This document shows positions 6,105-9,696 of a stretch of DNA of 9,696 bases, one piece after another (position 1 is the first letter of the stretch; every line of letters starts with the position of its first letter). Under the pieces are notes generated by a model. That model made no database searches. It was not told the origin of the DNA and was given only the letters and a program-made list of their open reading frames with translations. The stretch covers positions 1 through 9,696 of the forward strand of contig CAYNRB010000123.1 of assembly GCA_964399475.1 (NCBI GenBank), given 5' to 3'. Source of the stretch: QPIN01 sp964399475 (GTDB taxonomy: Bacteria > Pseudomonadota > Gammaproteobacteria > Methylococcales > Methylomonadaceae). A program made the translations under genes and the position numbers.

Positions 6105-6113
6105 TGGTATAAT
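6105..6113 (+). promoter_or_regulatory. Extended -10 promoter of the IS66 transposase
   Basis: TGGTATAAT is a perfect TATAAT (6108-6113) with the extended TGn motif. No good -35 box is seen 17 bp upstream, which an extended -10 can tolerate. The leader to the GTG start would be about 28 nt. Transcripts from it could read on into the nuclease genes, because no terminator is visible between 7599 and 7628. Confidence 0.5.
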
Positions 6114-6147
6114 GTTGTTCTTAACTACTTAATAGTGTACAAAATAA

Positions 6148-7599
6148 GTGACGATACAAGGGCTTAATATTAATCAACAAATTAAAGAGATAGAAAAAGC
6201 ACTGAAAAGTGAAAAGAATCTCTCGCCTACAATGCTGGCAATGATTAAAATGTTAATATTAATCGTTAAATTATTAACCAACCAAAAAGGATTAAATAGC
6301 CGCAATAGTTCCAAGCCACCATCAACTGACCAAACTGGTAGTAATAAAAAAAATAAAAAAACAGATAATGAGTCAGATGAAAATACTGATGAAAACAAAA
6401 GAAAACCAGGTGCTCAAAATGGCCATAAAGGTACAACCTTAAAGCAAACTAAAAACCCAGATGAAGTTAAAGAACTTGAAGTTGATCGTTCAACAATTCC
6501 TACTGGGAAATATACAGTTATTGGATATGAAAAACGTCAAGTCATTGATATTTCCATCAAAAAAGTAATTACTGAATATCAGGCGCAAATATTAATTGAT
6601 GAAAATGGTACACGCTATGTTGCGGACTTTCCAAAGGATGTAAGCAAGGCAGTGCAATACGGAAATGCCTTGAAAGCGCATTCTGTATATATGTCTCAAT
6701 ATCAATTGTTGCCATATGACAGGATGAGAGAATATTTTAAAAATGAATTTAACATCCCTTTATCAACTGCATCAATTTATAGTTTTAATAAGCAAGCTTA
6801 CAATAAATTAGAACCGTTTATTGATATAGTTAAACAAAATCTAAATGTAGCAAAAGTCGTTCATGCTGATGAAACAGGAGTCAATGTTAATGGAAAGTTA
6901 AATTGGGTACATGTGAATTCAAATAAATATTGGACTTATCTATTTCCTCATAAAAAAAGAGGTTATTTGGCAATGGAGAAAATGGGAGTGTTGCCATATT
7001 TCAAAGGCGTATTATGTCACGATCATTGGAAAACTTATTATAAATTCATAGCGTGTTTACATGCTTTATGCAATGCTCATCATTTAAGAGAATTAACCTG
7101 TAGTTATGAACAGTACGGGATGAAATGGGCAAATGACATGTTAAAGCTTCTACTAAAAATCAAAAAAGCAGTTGATGAATCTGGAGGGGTTTTAAATGAA
7201 AAAGATTCAGATAACTATACACGAGAATACAGACAATTATTGACTAAGGCTGATCTTGAGTGCCCAGCTCCTGATCCAAATAAACGTAAAAAAGGCCAAA
7301 GAGGCCGGTTGAAAAGATCCAAACCACGGAATTTATTAGAGCGATTGATAAATTATGAAGCAGATGTACTGCGTTTTATGATGGATATAGATGTACCATT
7401 TACAAACAATCAAGGCGAAAACGATTTGAGAATGACAAAAGTTCATCAAAAAATATCAGGCTGTTTTAGAAGTTTTGAAGGTGCCCAGATATATTGTAGA
7501 GTTAGAAGTTATATTGGTACATGTAAGAAACAAGGGGTTTCTTCAAGTAAAGCTTTACGGATGTTGTTTGATGGAAGCTTCCCAGAATTAACAAAATAA
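6148..7599 (+). CDS. IS66-family transposase (ISBst12-like TnpC)
   Basis: A 483-aa DDE transposase, full length for its subgroup. The N-terminal NSRNSSKPPSTD (residues 50-61) and GAQNGHKGTTL are typical of IS66. The catalytic triad is Asp241 (VHADETGV), Asp292 (LCHDHWKTY) and Glu424 (NNQGENDLRM). The block CNAHHLREL (308-316) and the end GCFRSFEGAQIYCRVRSYIG are also conserved. The zinc-finger region usual near residues 115-130 has no cysteines here. The GTG start follows directly after an in-frame TAA at 6145-6147, so it is the first possible start; its ribosome site is poor, which suits low transposase expression. The stop lies 26 bp before the right end. No frameshift is seen, so it may be active. 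Confidence 0.92.
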   Translation: MTIQGLNINQQIKEIEKALKSEKNLSPTMLAMIKMLILIVKLLTNQKGLNSRNSSKPPSTDQTGSNKKNKKTDNESDENTDENKRKPGAQNGHKGTTLKQTKNPDEVKELEVDRSTIPTGKYTVIGYEKRQVIDISIKKVITEYQAQILIDENGTRYVADFPKDVSKAVQYGNALKAHSVYMSQYQLLPYDRMREYFKNEFNIPLSTASIYSFNKQAYNKLEPFIDIVKQNLNVAKVVHADETGVNVNGKLNWVHVNSNKYWTYLFPHKKRGYLAMEKMGVLPYFKGVLCHDHWKTYYKFIACLHALCNAHHLRELTCSYEQYGMKWANDMLKLLLKIKKAVDESGGVLNEKDSDNYTREYRQLLTKADLECPAPDPNKRKKGQRGRLKRSKPRNLLERLINYEADVLRFMMDIDVPFTNNQGENDLRMTKVHQKISGCFRSFEGAQIYCRVRSYIGTCKKQGVSSSKALRMLFDGSFPELTK

Positions 7600-7607
7600 T
7601 AGCCTTT

Positions 7608-7625
7608 AATACGCTAAATAGTTAC
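7608..7625 (-). repeat. IS66 right terminal inverted repeat
   Basis: On the minus strand this reads GTAACTATTTAGCGTATT, starting at 7625, the partner of the left end at 5888. Confidence 0.85.
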
Positions 7626-7627
7626 AC

Positions 7628-8443
7628 TATATATTACTATCTTTGTCAGAACCCACATTTTTTATAAACAACAAATTTATTTTAAAAGGCGATATTGAAT
7701 GGCACTATTTTAGCTATAAAAAGTTATCAAAAGTATTAACTGGATTAGTTGCAAAAATTAGAGATAATTATCACACTGGATTGATTAATGATTATATAGG
7801 GTTTATTGATGAACTGATAAAAATCGATGAACTATGCCAAATAAACAAAAATGATATGTTCGATTTCCACAATGACGATTCTAATGGTTCTACCCTTAAA
7901 CAATTAAAAGAAATTAGGTTGCATGATTTTTATTTAAAAAGAAAGTATGAATTATTAGCTTTTAAAATTTATTCAAAGTTAAAAGAAAACAATAAACCAT
8001 TATTAGCGTTCAATGAAAAGCTGGATTGGAATTCATTCAATGTAAAACAGAGGGTTTTCGTTGGCTTTGGAATGACAAGATCACTTGGGTTGTTCGATAT
8101 GAAATATAGAATTAACAATAATCTTATTTTAGGAGTTCAAATTCAAGGTGAACATTTTAGGCTGTTTATTGAAGATAACTCTGGAGAACAAGCCGAAAAA
8201 ATAAAAGAGAAATTATTAAATGATGGATTGTGGTTTAACTTTGCAAGTTCATTTGATAATCCGAAAATTTATCCATTAGAAAGCTATAAACAGAACTTCA
8301 ATAAGTATGGCAAAACATTTTTTTACAAAAGTGTTAAACTTGGAACTGATAAGGCCGTTGATGAAATTATAAACATTGTTTTGAGCTATGTTGACCAAAT
8401 CAAACAAAACCTTGAACAAATTGAAAATATTTTAACCTCATGA
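7628..8443 (+). pseudogene. PDDEXK_4-like nuclease protein, N-terminal nuclease region lost
   Basis: The frame is open from the IS66 right end and reads YILLSLSEPTFF without any start codon, so the host gene clearly began further upstream. A TTG at 7643 (266 aa) is only a formal start, without a ribosome site. The features EWHYFSYKKLSKVL, LINDYIGFIDELI, GFGMTRSLGLFDMKYRI, LGVQIQGEHFRLFIE and the end GKTFFYKSVKLG resemble the C-terminal two-thirds of PDDEXK_4-type (PF14281) proteins, as I remember them. In those proteins the catalytic D and ExK residues lie N-terminal to this part, so they are missing here. The stop overlaps the ATG of the next gene (ATGA), indicating translational coupling. 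The family call is moderately sure; the truncation is well supported. Confidence 0.6.
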
Positions 8444-9609
8444 ATAACCTCTTTCTAACAAAATCTCGCTTCAAAATTGCACTTGATTGTCCGCGAAAGC
8501 TTTTCTATACCAACAAGCCTGAATATGGGAACATCAAGGAAGAAGATGATTTTTTGCAAGCTTTGGCTGAAGGTGGTTATCAGGTTGGGGAGTTGGCAAA
8601 ACTGTATTATCCTGGTGGGCTGGATATTACTGAGAGTGGTTACGATATTCCCTTGAAACGAACCCATCAATTGTTGCAACAGGAAAATGTCATTATTTAT
8701 GAAGCGGCAATCCAATATAAAAATTTATTCATTCGAATAGATATTTTAAAGAAACAAGGCAATCATATTGAATTGATTGAAGTAAAAGCAAAATCTTTTA
8801 ACAGTCAAAATACAGACACCTTTACTAATAAACAAGGATTCATAACTCCTGGTTGGAAGCCTTATCTATATGATGTCGCATTTCAAAAATACGTATTGTC
8901 AAAAGCCTGTACAAAATTCCAAATTAACAGCTTTTTGATGTTAGCAGATAAGGCCAAGAGTACTAGCATAGATGGGTTAAACCAAAAAATTCAATTGGTT
9001 AAAAATGCAGAAGGTAGAATTGAAGTGCAATTATTGGGAGACACATCTCTAGAAGCATTAGGAAACCCCATCTTAACCACCATTCAGGTCAATGGATTGG
9101 TAGATAAAATTCATAACGGAACAGACAACAAAGATTTACCAAAAATATCTTTTGAAAAACTAATATGGAAATTTGCCACAGCTTATGAAAATAATGAAAA
9201 ACTAGATTGTCAAATTGGATCACATTGTGCAAGTTGCGAATATAAATCAAATAATACCTATGAGAAATCTGGTTTTAAGGAGTGTTGGCAAGAACAGACT
9301 AAATTAACGGATGCAGACTTCAATAAACCTTTAATCTTTGAGATGTGGAATTTCAGAGGCAAGCAAAAATGTATTGATGACAGAAAATATTTACTGGCAG
9401 ACTTAGTAAGAGAAGATGTAAACGGAACAGAACCTATAGGAGGGCAAAAACTCTCAAATACCCAAAGACAATGGCTACAAATCAAAAAAGTAAGGCAGAA
9501 TGATGATTCCGTCTATATTGATCATATTGGCTTACAAAAAGAAATTGATAATCATGTCTACCCATTACATTTCCCCCTATGTCACCATACCTGTCGCCTA
9601 AGAATTTAA
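8440..9609 (+). CDS. Cas4-like nuclease of DUF2779 protein, C-terminally truncated
   Basis: A 389-aa product starting LTKSRFKIALDCPRKLFYT, the usual start of DUF2779 (PF11074) proteins. Residues 1-285 form a Cas4/RecB-like domain, with Asp101 (IRID), Glu114 and Lys116 (IEVKAKS) as the PD-(D/E)xK centre. Gln149 and Tyr151 lie in the AFQKY segment. Cys17 plus Cys263, Cys266 and Cys282 are placed like the 4Fe-4S cluster ligands of Cas4 and AddB. Such proteins process DNA ends. Family members, as I recall, run past 600 aa, with a C-terminal DEDD-exonuclease-like domain starting at YPLHFIDFET. Here YPLHF (374-378) is followed by PLCHHTCRLRI and a stop, because another element begins there. The first nuclease centre is intact and the second is lost. 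The start overlaps the previous gene's stop by 4 bp. Confidence 0.78.
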   Translation: MNNLFLTKSRFKIALDCPRKLFYTNKPEYGNIKEEDDFLQALAEGGYQVGELAKLYYPGGLDITESGYDIPLKRTHQLLQQENVIIYEAAIQYKNLFIRIDILKKQGNHIELIEVKAKSFNSQNTDTFTNKQGFITPGWKPYLYDVAFQKYVLSKACTKFQINSFLMLADKAKSTSIDGLNQKIQLVKNAEGRIEVQLLGDTSLEALGNPILTTIQVNGLVDKIHNGTDNKDLPKISFEKLIWKFATAYENNEKLDCQIGSHCASCEYKSNNTYEKSGFKECWQEQTKLTDADFNKPLIFEMWNFRGKQKCIDDRKYLLADLVREDVNGTEPIGGQKLSNTQRQWLQIKKVRQNDDSVYIDHIGLQKEIDNHVYPLHFPLCHHTCRLRI

Positions 9610-9696
9610 AAATCATTTTTTAAAACAGGAGATAAAAATGACAACATTTAGCCAACAATTTAAAGTACAATCAGTTGACAAAGCACTAAACAGAAG
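9574..9696 (+). mobile_element. Left end of another insertion sequence, IS3-like, incomplete
   Basis: The DUF2779 homology stops at Phe378 (9571-9573). The bases after it, beginning CCCCTATGTCACC, lead into a transposase gene at 9638 and on to the window end. The exact tip is unsure: CCCC at 9574 or TGTC at 9580 are candidates. The other end and the target duplication lie outside the window. Confidence 0.5.
9638..9696 (+). CDS. Transposase OrfA, N-terminus only (IS3/IS911-like)
   Basis: ATG at 9638 has AGGAG (9627-9631) six bases upstream. The visible 19 residues, MTTFSQQFKVQSVDKALNR, match the usual start of helix-turn-helix OrfA proteins (xFSxEFKxQAVEKAL). These bind the element's ends and are joined to OrfB by frameshifting. 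The gene runs off the window. Confidence 0.6.
   Translation, partial: MTTFSQQFKVQSVDKALNR

Larger units (their letters stand above)
5888..7625 (+). mobile_element. IS66-family insertion sequence, ISBst12-like, 1738 bp
   Basis: The element runs from GTAAC at 5888 to GTTAC at 7625, with matching inverted repeats. It has one gene and no tnpA or tnpB, as in the ISBst12 subgroup. IS66 elements normally make an 8-bp target duplication. Here the flanks are GAATAATA (5880-5887) and ACTATATA (7626-7633), which do not match. The left flank is a truncated regulator gene and the right flank a truncated nuclease-type gene. This indicates deletion or recombination next to the element after insertion. The 260 bases before the transposase hold no protein-like frame; they contain the transposase promoter and a weak inverted repeat GCTTGTG/CACAAGC (6002-6008, 6032-6038). 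Confidence 0.88.

Noticed and set aside
7643..7645. TTG as true start of the PDDEXK_4-like gene
   Set aside because: The frame stays open back to the IS end and the residues before the TTG (YILLS) look native. There is no ribosome site, so the gene is truncated rather than started here.
8455..8715. Minus-strand frame opposite the DUF2779 gene
   Set aside because: Shadow of a well-supported plus-strand gene, without start signals.

Overview
The window is AT-rich and reads as the accessory part of a gammaproteobacterial genome. Marinicella-like or related marine/soil lineages fit best. This is an inference from three things: the C-terminal tail LIFTDGFE on a secreted protein, a winged-helix regulator with a membrane anchor, and a beta-helix protein of a type I associate with those groups. 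No housekeeping gene is present, so the taxonomy is weak.

Layout. (1) 1-1105: the tail of a lost gene, then a promoter and a two-gene unit encoding an exported protein of unknown function (294-860) and a small membrane-anchored protein (884-1105). (2) 1119-1623, minus strand: a 51-aa peptide ending in Cys-Asp-Cys-Leu, a 180-bp segment bounded by AAGGGGTC/GACCCCTT that holds a protein-tail fragment, and a degenerate tRNA-like sequence. (3) 1661-2999: a REP-associated tyrosine transposase (RAYT, HuH/Y1) gene, flanked on both sides by inverted arrays of CTTTGTATT. (4) 3001-3374: the frameshifted remains of a gene, then a REP-type hairpin with a GTAG foot. (5) 3487-5369: a two-gene unit of secreted proteins, a right-handed beta-helix protein and a protein ending in LIFTDGFE, closed by a terminator. 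(6) 5425-7625: a winged-helix transmembrane regulator cut by a complete IS66-family (ISBst12-like) element of 1738 bp. (7) 7626-9609: two nuclease-related genes joined by an ATGA overlap. The first resembles the C-terminal part of PDDEXK_4-type proteins. The second is a Cas4-like nuclease of the DUF2779 type. (8) 9574-9696: the start of another insertion sequence, probably IS3-like.

How it fits together. The most interesting part is the right third. The two overlapping nuclease genes look like a translationally coupled cassette, plausibly for defence or DNA processing. Both are broken: the first has lost its N-terminal nuclease region at the IS66 right end, and the second is cut just before the point where its C-terminal exonuclease-like domain should begin. 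The IS66 element has good terminal inverted repeats (GTAACTATTTAGCGT) but no target duplication, and it joins two unrelated truncated genes. That suggests an IS-associated deletion removed the DNA between them. The intact cassette should therefore be sought in relatives. The left half carries traces of at least two other repeat or transposon families, so the window is best seen as a decaying mobile-element hotspot.
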